Assembly (NCBI GenBank): GCA_018267215.1
Contig: JAFDYX010000030.1
Span: 25,879-89,878 of the forward strand
DNA length: 64,000 nucleotides
Source of the DNA: Bacteroidota bacterium
GTDB lineage: Bacteria; Bacteroidota; Bacteroidia; Cytophagales; Cyclobacteriaceae
Reading direction: 5' to 3'
Shown: positions 56,646 through 64,000 of the stretch, in pieces
Position numbering within the stretch: position 1 is the first letter of the stretch
Layout of the letters: every line of letters starts with the position of its first letter
The notes under the pieces: model-generated
Told to the model about the DNA's origin: nothing
What the model saw: only the letters and a program-made list of their open reading frames with translations
Database searches by the model: none
Position numbers and translations under genes: made by a program

Positions 56646-58396
56646 ACGTACGCCTTCAACCGATTTATGATATTGCCGAACTCTGTGCACAAAAGGGCGT
56701 CACGCAGGCAGTGATTTGTCCGGGTAGCCGTTGTGCTCCGCTCACACTGGCCTTAGTAAGACATGGCGATATTACCGTTCGTACTTTCAGCGATGAGCGA
56801 AGTGCCGCATTTATTGCCACGGGCATCGCACACGAAACACAAGCTCCGGCTCTCCTGTTGTGCACGTCCGGCTCGGCAGCTTATAATTTTGCGCCCGCCA
56901 TTGCTGAAGCCTACTTTCAACAACTTCCGTTGATTGTTTTTACTGCCGACCGGCCTAAAGAATGGATTGATCAACATGATGGGCAAACCATCCGGCAGCC
57001 TGGTATATTTGGAAGTCATGTTAAAAAATCGTTTACGTTGCCGGAAGATTACGGGCATCCCGATGCCGTCTGGTATTTGCACCGAACAGTAAATGAAGCC
57101 ATTAATCTCGCCAATGAAGAACCCAAAGGCCCGGTACATATTAACGTGCCATTACGAGAGCCTTTGTATCCTGTCGGCAGTGAAAAGATCGCCTATTCAA
57201 ACAATCTGAAAGTAATTCATGCTCATCCGACTCAGCTATCAATTTCTGAAAAAGAAATATCGAGGCTGTCTAAAAAAATAAATGGCTATTCAAAAATCCT
57301 GGTGGTAGCGGGACAAGACGATTTCAATGATGATCTTGTCAAAGCACTTGAAAAATTTTCAAATGTGGTGGGCGTACCTGTTGTGGGCGAGATGTTGAGC
57401 AACCTGCATGCATCTCAATCCACCATCCGCCATGCCGATGTATTTTTGGGTGCTTGCAGCGATGATGTAAAAAAATCCCTGCAACCGGAATTACTGATTA
57501 CAACCGGTAAGTCCATTGTATCTAAAAACACCAAACTGTTTCTACGGCATTTTAAACCGAAAGAACATTGGCATATACAAAATGGAGGTATTACTGCTGA
57601 TACTTTCCAATCATTAACAGAGGTAATCAAAACAGAACCTGTCAGTTTTTTTAAAGCGCTCTCTCACGCAGAAAAAGAAAATAATTTCTCGTCACAAAAA
57701 AAGGAAAACTTCAAACGGGTGTGGGAAGCGGAAGAACATAGAACCGTACATTCCTTTCAATCATTTTTTCATGACAATATTTTTTCTGAGCTGCAGATTG
57801 TTAAAGAATTGATTGCCCAACTCCCACCCCGGTGTAACCTGCACCTGGCCAACAGTATGTCGGTGCGATACGCATCCATGATCGGCTTAGAGGCCGGAAA
57901 AAAAGGTGTGCGTGTTTATTGCAACCGGGGCACCAGCGGCATAGACGGCTGCACCAGCACAGCCGTGGGGCATGCGCTGTGTAATGAGACCCCTAATTTT
58001 CTGATCACAGGCGATATGGCTTTCTTTTATGACCGCAACGCCTTCTGGCACAACTATCCGCTGCCCAACCTGCATGTGCTGTTGCTCAACAATCATGGCG
58101 GAACAATTTTTAATATGATTGACGGCCCCGATAACCTTCCGGAAAAGATGCCCTATTTTGTTACAGGACAGAAATTATCGGCTAAGCATCTGTGTCAGGA
58201 ATTTGGTTTTGATTACCTGCCTGTTGATTCAAATAAAAAAATAAAAAATACATTGAAGGATTTTTTTGAGTTCGATAGCCACACGAAGATACTTGAAACC
58301 GAAAGCACCCATCAACAAAACAAAGAAGCATTTCTTCAGTTAAAACAGACAATAAAAAAAGGATATGAAACAAACATACGATTGGAAAGAAATTAA
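56642..58396 (+). CDS. menD: SEPHCHC synthase (menaquinone biosynthesis)
   Basis: Thiamine-diphosphate enzyme joining isochorismate and 2-oxoglutarate. 584 residues: [40 protein letters not shown] and, at the ThDP site, [20 protein letters not shown] and [17 protein letters not shown]. The GTG at 56642, overlapping the menF stop by 4 bases (GTGA), is chosen; a longer frame starting at 56513 lies inside menF and translates to non-family sequence. Overlaps menB by 32 bases. Confidence 0.95.
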   Translation: MNVRLQPIYDIAELCAQKGVTQAVICPGSRCAPLTLALVRHGDITVRTFSDERSAAFIATGIAHETQAPALLLCTSGSAAYNFAPAIAEAYFQQLPLIVFTADRPKEWIDQHDGQTIRQPGIFGSHVKKSFTLPEDYGHPDAVWYLHRTVNEAINLANEEPKGPVHINVPLREPLYPVGSEKIAYSNNLKVIHAHPTQLSISEKEISRLSKKINGYSKILVVAGQDDFNDDLVKALEKFSNVVGVPVVGEMLSNLHASQSTIRHADVFLGACSDDVKKSLQPELLITTGKSIVSKNTKLFLRHFKPKEHWHIQNGGITADTFQSLTEVIKTEPVSFFKALSHAEKENNFSSQKKENFKRVWEAEEHRTVHSFQSFFHDNIFSELQIVKELIAQLPPRCNLHLANSMSVRYASMIGLEAGKKGVRVYCNRGTSGIDGCTSTAVGHALCNETPNFLITGDMAFFYDRNAFWHNYPLPNLHVLLLNNHGGTIFNMIDGPDNLPEKMPYFVTGQKLSAKHLCQEFGFDYLPVDSNKKIKNTLKDFFEFDSHTKILETESTHQQNKEAFLQLKQTIKKGYETNIRLERN

Positions 58397-59189
58397 ACCG
58401 TACAGCGAAATCTTATTTCATCAATACAACGGCATTGCGCGCATCAGCATCAACCGCCCGCAAGTACATAATGCGTTTACACCAAAAACAGTCATGGAAA
58501 TGATTGATGCCATGAACTTCTGCCGCGAAGATGCTGCCATCGGTGTAATTATTTTAACAGGCGAAGGTGGTAAAGCATTTTGCAGCGGAGGCGACCAAAG
58601 TGTGCGTGGCCACGGTGGCTATGTAGGAACTGATGCCGTGCCGCGCCTGAATGTGCTTGACCTTCAAAAAATGATCCGGTCTATTCCCAAACCGGTAATC
58701 GCTGCGGTGGCCGGGTGGGCCATTGGCGGTGGCCATGTGCTGCATGTGATGTGCGATCTGACCATAGCGGCAGAGAATGCACGCTTCGGACAAACCGGCC
58801 CTAAGGTCGGGAGCTTTGACGGAGGCTTTGGCGCTTCGTACCTGGCACGGATTGTCGGGCAGAAAAAAGCACGCGAAATTTGGTATCTGTGCGATCAATA
58901 CGATGCGCAAGAAGCACTCGACATGGGATTGGTAAATAAAGTAGTGCCCCTCGAAAAATTAGAAGAAACGTATGTAGCTTGGGCAAACAAAATATTAAAG
59001 AAAAGTCCGTTGGCTCTTCGCATGCTGAAGTGTGCATTTAATGCCGAGTTGGACGGACAGGCCGGCATACAAGAGTTGGCCGGCAATGCTACGCTGCTGT
59101 ATTACTTGAGCGATGAAGCAAAAGAAGGCAAAAATGCTTTCATCGAAAAGCGAGAACCCGATTTTTCAAAGTTTCCTAAATTTCCGTAA
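58365..59189 (+). CDS. menB: 1,4-dihydroxy-2-naphthoyl-CoA synthase
   Basis: Crotonase-fold enzyme closing the naphthoate ring from succinylbenzoyl-CoA. 274 residues with the MenB marks [38 protein letters not shown] and [21 protein letters not shown]. The start ATG is inside the end of menD (32-base overlap). Confidence 0.96.
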   Translation: MKQTYDWKEIKPYSEILFHQYNGIARISINRPQVHNAFTPKTVMEMIDAMNFCREDAAIGVIILTGEGGKAFCSGGDQSVRGHGGYVGTDAVPRLNVLDLQKMIRSIPKPVIAAVAGWAIGGGHVLHVMCDLTIAAENARFGQTGPKVGSFDGGFGASYLARIVGQKKAREIWYLCDQYDAQEALDMGLVNKVVPLEKLEETYVAWANKILKKSPLALRMLKCAFNAELDGQAGIQELAGNATLLYYLSDEAKEGKNAFIEKREPDFSKFPKFP

Positions 59190-59238
59190 TCCAAATTTTT
59201 ACAAGTGTTGGAACAGCATCTTCGATAAATATTGACGT

Positions 59239-60303
59239 GTGGAGATCAATGGCAGAAAATATTCTATCGAAGAATTAAAGAAAGGATCAAATCATTTCGC
59301 CCGTACTCCTTTTGAGAAAACGACTCTCCAGTTTTGCCGGGCGTGGTTAAGCGGGCAGCAACATTTTATCATCCACACATCAGGCTCTACTGGTGCGCCT
59401 AAAGAAATTCAACTCGAAAGAGAAGCCATGAAAGCAAGCGCACAAATGACAATCCGTGCGCTGCAACTGAAGCCGTCTGAGACTTCACTTGTCTGCCTTG
59501 ATACACAATACATTGCCGGCCAGATGATGCTGGTGCGCAGTCTGCAGAACAAAATGTCTATGGTAGCCATTGAGCCAACAGCCAATCCTTTTAAAGACAT
59601 CAATCAGCCGGTTGACTTTGTGGCTTTAGTTCCCTATCAACTTGAAACGATCTTAGACCAATCACCTGAAAAATTGAGCCAAGTGCGCTGTGCGTTGGTG
59701 GGGGGCGCAGGAGTGAGTCAATTTTTACAAAAAAAAATCAGCAGGAGTAAATGTGCTGTCTATGCTACCTACGGAATGACCGAAACAATTTCGCACATTG
59801 CTTTGCAAAGATTGAATGGAGATCATCCGCAAGATTATTTTGAAGCGTTAGATCAGGTTCGTCTGCGGTTAGATGAAAGAGGATGCCTCAGCATCCGTAC
59901 ACCTTATCTGTCCAGCGAGATCATTACAAATGATTTGGTTGAGCTCATAGACGAAAAAAAATTCAGATGGCTAGGGCGGATTGATCACGTTATCAATTCT
60001 GGTGGTGTAAAAATCATTCCCGAAAAAGTAGAAATGGTTTTTGAAAAAATCCTGCAATCATTGCTAATCAGCAACCGGTTTTTTATTGCCGGGCTGCCCG
60101 ACAAAAAATGGGGGCAACGGGTTGTGGTTTTTATGGAAGGATCATCGCTTTCAGACGAGGATCAACATAAAATGATAGAGATAGCTTCACAGAAACTGGG
60201 CAAGTACGAAGTGCCTCAAGAATTTATCTTCATCCATAAATTTACAGAAGCTGCCAATGGAAAAATAAACCGGAGAGAGGTTGTTTCTGTCTATAAACAG
60301 TAG
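59239..60303 (+). CDS. menE: o-succinylbenzoate-CoA ligase, short form
   Basis: Adenylate-forming ligase activating o-succinylbenzoate for MenB. 354 residues, against about 450 in E. coli, as in other Bacteroidota. Motifs: IIHTSGSTGAPKEIQL (phosphate loop), YATYGMTETISHI, FRWLGRIDHVINSGGVKI and the C-terminal catalytic lysine region NGKINRREV. GTG start at 59239, 49 bases after menB; same strand, so part of the men operon. Confidence 0.93.
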   Translation: MEINGRKYSIEELKKGSNHFARTPFEKTTLQFCRAWLSGQQHFIIHTSGSTGAPKEIQLEREAMKASAQMTIRALQLKPSETSLVCLDTQYIAGQMMLVRSLQNKMSMVAIEPTANPFKDINQPVDFVALVPYQLETILDQSPEKLSQVRCALVGGAGVSQFLQKKISRSKCAVYATYGMTETISHIALQRLNGDHPQDYFEALDQVRLRLDERGCLSIRTPYLSSEIITNDLVELIDEKKFRWLGRIDHVINSGGVKIIPEKVEMVFEKILQSLLISNRFFIAGLPDKKWGQRVVVFMEGSSLSDEDQHKMIEIASQKLGKYEVPQEFIFIHKFTEAANGKINRREVVSVYKQ

Positions 60304-60320
60304 GGTTTCCGATTGCGCTG

Positions 60321-60698
60321 TCAGTTTTCGTCTTCGGCAAAAGTCAACACATATCCGTTGTTATCCAGAATAGAAAACTCGGTAGCGCCATAAAATGTTT
60401 TATTCAGTTCGGCTACGACAGTAACCTTTCCTTTCAGTTGATTAAAAAACTCTGTGATTTTTTTGACTTTGATATAAAACAGCAGAGAGCCACCGCTTGC
60501 CCGGCTTATCTGGGGCAAATTATTCCCCAAGCTGTCGAATGTTTGAAACATGATCGTCACACTTTCGTTGGCCATCATTACCCAATCATAATTTCCCGTT
60601 TCGGGTACCGATGCTATTTTTTCAAAGCCCAGCAGGTTGTAAAAAGAAATGGTAGCATCTATGTTATGCACGAAAATATTGGGCGATAAATTTTCCAT
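60321..60698 (-). CDS. VOC family protein (glyoxalase/bleomycin resistance fold)
   Basis: 125 residues from ATG 60698: NLSPNIFVHNIDATISFYNLLGFEKI, then VTIMFQTFDSLG, LLFYIKVKKITEFFNQLKG and a last strand FSILDNNGYVLTFAED. This is the paired beta-alpha-beta-beta-beta module of vicinal-oxygen-chelate proteins. The metal ligands are not all obvious, so it may be a binding protein. A 14-codon in-frame upstream extension is read from a repeat fragment and is not adopted. Confidence 0.85.
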   Translation of the reverse strand: MENLSPNIFVHNIDATISFYNLLGFEKIASVPETGNYDWVMMANESVTIMFQTFDSLGNNLPQISRASGGSLLFYIKVKKITEFFNQLKGKVTVVAELNKTFYGATEFSILDNNGYVLTFAEDEN

Positions 60699-60714
60699 AT
60701 TTGTTTGCTTTAGT

Positions 60715-60755
60715 GCCTCACCCTCACTCCTTCCCAACAAGGGGAAAGAGCATCG
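60715..60755. repeat. Fragment of a palindromic repeat family
   Basis: GCCTCACCC followed by CCTTCCC-AACAA-GGGGAAAG hairpin. It resembles the CCTCACCCC-ended elements found at 63.1-63.8 kb and fills the gap between the VOC gene and the repressor gene. Confidence 0.5.
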
Positions 60756-60775
60756 GGCTTCGGCTAACCGCTAAG

Positions 60776-61564
60776 TTATTTCTTTTGTTTCTCTGACTTC
60801 AACTGAAAAAGTTCTTTTTGTAAATCCAACACTACGCTGGCAAGTTGATCCACAGACGCATCTGCCTTATTTTCTACCTCGGGAAACTGTACGCTGATGT
60901 AGGCTTTGGCAGACCATGCTTCTATTATATCTTCTCCCGCCACTTGGTAAGGTGCATACTGACGATTGTCGGACACCAAAAATAATTTTCCGTTTTCGCC
61001 TAAGTAATTAAACACGCGCTTGTACACAATGCCATCGTGTTGTGTCACCAAAATATATGTTTTGCCGCTTTTTATATCGTTCAGGTGTTCCACATATTCG
61101 CCCACCACAATAGAGCCGGGCAAAAGGGGCAACATGGAATCGCCTTTGATTTCAAATGCCCGGTAGGTTCCCTGTTTTAAAATCGGCAGGTTGAATTTGG
61201 GTAAGTCTTTAATGTATTCAGTGTCGGCATACCCTGCGAGATACCCGGCTGAGGCTTTTACCGGTACAAACTCTATGTTATCTCTCCGGCTACTGTCAAC
61301 CGTTACCACCACCACCTCATTGCCGCGTTGGTAGGTGGCTGATGGTTTAACATCGCCTTTGGTTAAATCTACACTGATCAGAGATTCCATACTAACCCCA
61401 AACAGGGTGGCCATCTTCTGGAGCAACTCAGCGCGGGGCTCGGCTCTTCCTTCTTCATAGGCGCCTACCAATGATCGCTTAATGCCCAGCTTTTGAGCAA
61501 ATTCTTCTTGCGTCAGTTGTATTTTTTTACGGAGTGTACGGATGTTTTCGTTGAGGCTTACCAT
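60776..61564 (-). CDS. XRE-family repressor with LexA-like S24 peptidase domain
   Basis: 262 residues: an N-terminal helix-turn-helix (LTQEEFAQKLGIKRSLVGAYEEGRA, about 17-41) and a C-terminal S24 domain with a candidate cleavage site Ala106-Gly107 (KASAGYLAG), nucleophile Ser143 (KGDSMLP) and general-base Lys182 (VYKRV). The spacings resemble LexA and phage CI, so RecA-stimulated self-cleavage is possible. A short Lys/Gln-rich coiled tail follows. Gap of 4 bases to the 86-residue gene upstream on the same strand, with palindromes before that gene. No other phage genes are near. Confidence 0.9.
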   Translation of the reverse strand: MVSLNENIRTLRKKIQLTQEEFAQKLGIKRSLVGAYEEGRAEPRAELLQKMATLFGVSMESLISVDLTKGDVKPSATYQRGNEVVVVTVDSSRRDNIEFVPVKASAGYLAGYADTEYIKDLPKFNLPILKQGTYRAFEIKGDSMLPLLPGSIVVGEYVEHLNDIKSGKTYILVTQHDGIVYKRVFNYLGENGKLFLVSDNRQYAPYQVAGEDIIEAWSAKAYISVQFPEVENKADASVDQLASVVLDLQKELFQLKSEKQKK

Positions 61565-61568
61565 CGTT

Positions 61569-61829
61569 TTATTTTTTAAAAATCAAAATCCTTCCTGTCT
61601 TCATTTTGCGGTGGCCAAACGAAAAAAGATTGCGCTGAAAATAACGCTCGCTGTCGGCCATGGCATGGATGTGTCTTTCTATTTTTCTGAGCACCTCGGC
61701 AACCGGTGTTTGTGACTCTGTTAATAAGTAACCATAATATCCGGCTGAAATTCCCTCAGTAGAAAAGCCTACCTGAAACCTGCCGGAGTTTAACCTTTTG
61801 CTACTTAGCCTAACCTTTAATTCATCCAT
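61569..61829 (-). CDS. Unknown 86-residue protein in the repressor operon
   Basis: A basic 86-residue protein (LKVRLSSKRLNSGRFQVGFS, GISAGYYGYLLTESQTPVAEVL, RKIERHIHAMADSERYFQRN, tail HRKMKTGRILIFKK). I recognise no family. It has an ATG start, lies 4 bases upstream of the repressor start on the same strand, and is the first gene behind the operator-like palindromes, so repressor and this protein are probably made together. Confidence 0.75.
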   Translation of the reverse strand: MDELKVRLSSKRLNSGRFQVGFSTEGISAGYYGYLLTESQTPVAEVLRKIERHIHAMADSERYFQRNLFSFGHRKMKTGRILIFKK

Positions 61830-61832
61830 AAA

Positions 61833-61853
61833 CTAAATTATTTAGCTAAATAA
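61833..61853. promoter_or_regulatory. Operator-like overlapping palindromes near the 86-residue gene start
   Basis: CTAAATTATTTAG (61833-61845) is a perfect 13-bp palindrome and it overlaps TTATTTAGCTAAATAA (61838-61853), a perfect 16-bp palindrome. Both use the half-site CTAAAT. They lie 4-24 bases upstream of the ATG at 61829, where a repressor would block initiation. Likely autoregulatory sites of the XRE protein. Confidence 0.6.
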
Positions 61854-61883
61854 CACATAAATACGGTTACACACAAATAAAAG

Positions 61884-61896
61884 CTAAATATTTTAG
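61884..61896. promoter_or_regulatory. Second operator-like site
   Basis: CTAAATATTTTAG (61884-61896) matches the first palindrome with one imperfect pair. It lies 51 bases from it and 11 bases from the end of menC, so both fall in the 77-bp promoter gap of the repressor operon. Confidence 0.5.
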
Positions 61897-61906
61897 TTTT
61901 TTATTT

Positions 61907-63037
61907 TTAGGATATGTACAAAGATTCACCTGATTCCTGCGGAAACAGGTTTGTAATATCCCATTTTTCTTCAGGTTGAAAATGAAGAAGTCCTTTTTCG
62001 GCCAGGAGTGGCGAAGGGAAATTGTTTTCATAAATCTGGCCTGTGCCTAACCCGTGGTGCAATGCCGATGAATAGCGGGACGTAAATTGGGCAATGGCAT
62101 TGAGGCCAATATTAGATTCCAATGCGGAAGTAATCCACCAACCTATTTGCTGATTGTCGGCTAACCGAATCCATTCATCGCACCCCACAAAGCCGCCATG
62201 CAGCGTGGGCTTTAAAATGATGAATTGAGGTTTTAGTCGTTTCAAAAGATTTTCTTTCTGATCGAGTGAATGGATGCCGATCATTTCTTCATCCAATGCA
62301 ATAGGTATGGGCGATTGGGCACATATTTCTTCCATTTCGGGCAAGCCTGGTTTAATGGGCTGTTCAATAGAGTGGATGTCAAACCGCTTGAGCGAATTGA
62401 TTTTGTCCAGCGCATCTTCTTTTTTGAAAGCTCCGTTGGCATCAAGCCTGATCTCTATTTTTTCGCGAAAATATTTTCTGCGGATATAATTCAGCACATC
62501 GCACTCTTTCTCAAAGTCGAGCCCTCCTACTTTCAGTTTCATGCAGCGGTAGCCTTCGCGTATTTTTATCTCTACCTGCTGCAACATAAAGTCAAGGCCT
62601 CCCATCCACACGAGGCCGTTGATGGGAACCGGTATCTTTTCGATAAATTGATTTTTAAAGATCAGCCGTTTGCCTCCATGCATCAAATCCAGTAGGGCTG
62701 TTTCAATTCCAAAGACTATTGATGAGTGTTCGCGGCTTATCGCGCAAGCAGAAAAAAAATGGCTGAGTGCCGCCAGCGCATCCTCCTGTTTTTCGGGCAA
62801 CGAAAAATTATTTTTTTGGAAGGTGGATAAAGCTTCTAGGAGGGTACTTTCAAACTGATCTCCGTATTCTCTGCTCAGACCTTGCAGCGGGCCACACTCG
62901 CCCAGGCCGTACACTTGCGGGTTGCTGTCATCCCACAGACGTACAAACCACGATGTCTTCTCCGTCATCGGGCCGCGCGAAGTGCGTGCGGCAAAAGAAA
63001 ATTTTAAAACATAACGGTGGCTGTCTGCCCTGAGCAT
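61907..63037 (-). CDS. menC: o-succinylbenzoate synthase
   Basis: Enolase-superfamily dehydratase giving o-succinylbenzoate from SHCHC. 376 residues: GYRCMKLKVGG with the catalytic Lys, IRLDANGAF and IEQP with metal ligands, ALDEEMIG, and FIILKPTLHGGF near the C-terminal end of the barrel. It is on the opposite strand from menI-menF-menD-menB-menE and has its own promoter box; together they cover chorismate to DHNA except MenH. MenA and MenG are also absent from the window. Confidence 0.93.
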   Translation of the reverse strand: MLRADSHRYVLKFSFAARTSRGPMTEKTSWFVRLWDDSNPQVYGLGECGPLQGLSREYGDQFESTLLEALSTFQKNNFSLPEKQEDALAALSHFFSACAISREHSSIVFGIETALLDLMHGGKRLIFKNQFIEKIPVPINGLVWMGGLDFMLQQVEIKIREGYRCMKLKVGGLDFEKECDVLNYIRRKYFREKIEIRLDANGAFKKEDALDKINSLKRFDIHSIEQPIKPGLPEMEEICAQSPIPIALDEEMIGIHSLDQKENLLKRLKPQFIILKPTLHGGFVGCDEWIRLADNQQIGWWITSALESNIGLNAIAQFTSRYSSALHHGLGTGQIYENNFPSPLLAEKGLLHFQPEEKWDITNLFPQESGESLYIS

Positions 63038-63069
63038 GTGTTTCTTAATTAAAACAATGAGGTAAGGTA

Positions 63070-63077
63070 CAAATTTA
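63070..63077 (-). promoter_or_regulatory. -7 box TAAATTTG upstream of menC
   Basis: On the minus strand TAAATTTG is an exact TAnnTTTG match, ending 32 bases before the menC ATG at 63037. Confidence 0.5.
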
Positions 63078-63126
63078 ACGGAGAGATGGCAGCACGGTAA
63101 AAACTAAGTGCCAGCCCTGTCTTTCT

Positions 63127-63230
63127 ACCTCACCCCAAATCTTTTTTACGGTTATCGAAAGTTATCTATACCCCTCTCCGGTGGAGAGGGGTGGCAGAAA
63201 GCAGCGTTTAGCAGAGAAGCTTTCGGGGTT
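63127..63230. repeat. Palindromic repeat element, copy 1
   Basis: Begins ACCTCACCCC, contains a shared stretch GTTATCGAAAGTTATCTATA and the perfect hairpin CCCCTCTCC-GGT-GGAGAGGGG (63171-63191), and ends in a degenerate GGGGTTG. Same family as the copies at 63310 and 63658. Confidence 0.8.
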
Positions 63231-63309
63231 GTTGGTCAGCGGCCAACAACAACTTAGGGTTAGTGTAGGTCGAGGCTTCCGGTTTGATTCAGTTAACCCT
63301 ATACTTCCT

Positions 63310-63358
63310 ACCTCACCCCAATTTTCCTTACGGTTATCAAAAGTTATCTATACGTCTC
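63310..63358. repeat. Palindromic repeat element, partial copy 2
   Basis: Left end only: ACCTCACCCC, then GGTTATCAAAAGTTATCTATA and a short remnant of the hairpin (CGTCTC). The right part is replaced by the tandem duplication that follows. Confidence 0.7.
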
Positions 63359-63367
63359 TTTTTGCTG

Positions 63368-63474
63368 TTTGCTGTTCGACATGTTAGCGAAGCGCATGTC
63401 GAACGACAAATAAAAAGGCATTTGCAATGCCGCCTCAGACCTCCTTACTTTTCATCATCACCTGCTGCAATACT
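63368..63474. repeat. 107-bp tandem duplication, unit 1
   Basis: Begins TTTGCTGTTCGACATG. Contains the inverted repeat GTTCGACATG...CATGTCGAAC and the hairpin GGCATT-TGC-AATGCC. The adjacent unit is nearly identical. Confidence 0.95.
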
Positions 63475-63580
63475 TTTGCTGTTCGACATGTTCCGAAGCG
63501 CATGTCGAACGACAAATAAAAAGGCATTTGCAATGCCGCCTCAGACCTCCTTACTTTTCATCATCACCTGCTGCAATACT
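63475..63580. repeat. 107-bp tandem duplication, unit 2
   Basis: A 106-bp head-to-tail copy of unit 1, differing only in the loop of the first inverted repeat (TTCCGAAGCG in place of TTAGCGAAGCG). Confidence 0.95.
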
Positions 63581-63613
63581 GCTATAAAGTTGGCAGACTG
63601 ATTGAGGAGAGTC

Positions 63614-63636
63614 AATACTCCTAAAGGAGTATTTTT
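63614..63636 (+). terminator. Hairpin with T-run in the repeat region
   Basis: AATACTCC-TAAA-GGAGTATT followed by TTT has the form of an intrinsic terminator on the plus strand, although no gene precedes it. Confidence 0.5.
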
Positions 63637-63657
63637 AAGTGCCCGTCAGGTCTTCCC

Positions 63658-63767
63658 ACCTCACCCCAAAATCTTTTTTACAGTTATCGAAAGTTATCTA
63701 TACCCCTCTCCGGTGGAGAGGGGTGGCAGAAAGCTTTGCTTAACAGATGAGCTTTCCGGGGTGAGGT
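63658..63767. repeat. Palindromic repeat element, complete copy 3 with terminal inverted repeats
   Basis: A 110-bp element bounded by perfect 10-bp inverted repeats ACCTCACCCC and GGGGTGAGGT. Inside are the hairpin CCCCTCTCC-GGT-GGAGAGGGG (63703-63723) and a second inverted pair GAAAGCT...AGCTTTC. No reading frame fits in it; the form is that of a non-coding REP- or MITE-like repeat. Confidence 0.85.
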
Positions 63768-63848
63768 TTAAAGTAACAGTCAGGTATTCCAACCATAGCC
63801 GTCAAACTAAGACAGTTAAGTTTATAAAACCTGACGGGTACAAAAACC

Positions 63849-63878
63849 AAAAGCCCGAACTTCTCAGCCCAGGCTTTT
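63849..63878 (-). terminator. Hairpin downstream of the possible RNA gene
   Basis: AAAAGCCTG and CGGGCTTTT (minus strand) form nine pairs including a G-U, followed by GGTTTTTG. On the plus strand the same stem has a C-A mismatch, so it works better for a minus-strand transcript, ending about 20 bases after the T-arm described next. Confidence 0.5.
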
Positions 63879-63900
63879 TCTTAATTTATTAAACAATCCG

Positions 63901-64000
63901 CTGTAGAGGGAGGGGTCGAACCTCCACGAGGCAGTTAGCTGCAGAACATAAGAAAACTTTAGTGGTCAACCCATTATCCTGCGTTTATCCTGTGATCCTC
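63901..64000 (-). ncRNA. Possible 3' end of a minus-strand RNA gene with a tRNA-like T-arm (cut by window edge)
   Basis: On the minus strand, GGAGG-TTCGACC-CCTCC (63925-63909) is a perfect T-stem and canonical T-loop (TTCRANY), followed by seven bases CTCTACA and a G, in the positions of an acceptor strand and discriminator. Just upstream is a short hairpin GCAG-CTAA-CTGC, and downstream a likely terminator. However, no anticodon arm can be folded, and the matching 5' acceptor (TGTAGAG) is not seen in the 100 bases available. It could be a longer tRNA-like RNA or a tRNA remnant; tmRNA is unlikely because its acceptor usually begins GGG. Identity not assigned. Confidence 0.3.

Noticed and set aside
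60776-61564. Prophage region signalled by the CI-like repressor
   Set aside because: No integrase, structural, lysis or replication genes are next to it; all neighbours are housekeeping genes.
63368-63580. CRISPR array
   Set aside because: Only two directly adjacent 107-bp units without spacers, and no cas genes in the window.
63901-64000. Ordinary tRNA gene
   Set aside because: The T-arm is perfect but no anticodon stem-loop or 5' acceptor strand can be found within the available bases.

Overview
The window looks like a chromosomal segment from a Bacteroidota bacterium, probably of the Cytophagales (this is inference from gene content; no rRNA is present). Supporting signs are the long-form IspG, GTP-type PEP carboxykinase, LpxK beside a large 'putative porin', a menaquinone operon, PIG-L and PorT-like outer-membrane proteins, lack of Shine-Dalgarno sequences, and several exact matches to the Bacteroidota -7 promoter box TAnnTTTG (upstream of pckG, ispG, the rhodanese remnant, a small YciI-like gene and menC). 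Most of the sequence is ordinary, densely packed core metabolism; there is no prophage, CRISPR array, insertion sequence or rRNA operon.

Layout. 1-7 kb: end of a transketolase C-terminal subunit gene, pcm, pckG, and two peptide-transporter genes (POT and OPT families). 7-15.6 kb (minus strand): a small membrane protein, ispG, recQ, an enoyl-CoA hydratase, comEC, a DUF1330 gene preceded by simple repeats, and phoH. 15.6-24.1 kb: SAM hydroxide adenosyltransferase, a small ABM/AraC/YciI-like group, a PagL-like deacylase, biotin carboxylase, DUF1015, a GH27 alpha-galactosidase and a cation diffusion facilitator. 24.3-30.5 kb: a divalent-metal RND efflux operon (adaptor, pump, outer-membrane factor, plus an extra beta-barrel protein).

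30.5-41.2 kb is the branched-chain amino acid centre of the window: leuC-leuD-leuB-leuA on the minus strand and ilvE-ilvD-ilvB-ilvN-ilvC on the plus strand, diverging from a 437-bp control region. That region holds a 28-codon leader peptide with a run of Leu/Ile/Val codons followed by an intrinsic terminator before ilvE, and a second intrinsic terminator before leuC. Both arms therefore look controlled by transcription attenuation. Together the genes make valine, isoleucine and leucine from pyruvate/2-oxobutyrate; ilvA is not in the window.

41.2-54.3 kb: a lipoprotein, a rhodanese gene cut by an amber codon, a translationally coupled set (PIG-L deacetylase, an unlisted 37-residue membrane microprotein, and a sodium:solute symporter), a MiaE-like hydroxylase, porin, lpxK, a Nif3-like protein, a coiled-coil protein and a TPR protein. 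55-63 kb: menaquinone biosynthesis (thioesterase likely MenI, then menF-menD-menB-menE, with menC separate), interrupted by a VOC protein and by a two-gene operon of an S24-type self-cleaving repressor and an unknown 86-residue protein with likely operators upstream.

63.1-64 kb contains no protein gene: it has three copies of a palindromic repeat, a 107-bp tandem duplication, hairpins, and at the very end a tRNA-like T-arm that may be the 3' end of a minus-strand RNA gene cut by the window edge. The most interesting items are the paired attenuators, the S24 repressor module, the coupled microprotein, the heptanucleotide repeat touching the DUF1330 start codon, and the RNA-like terminus.
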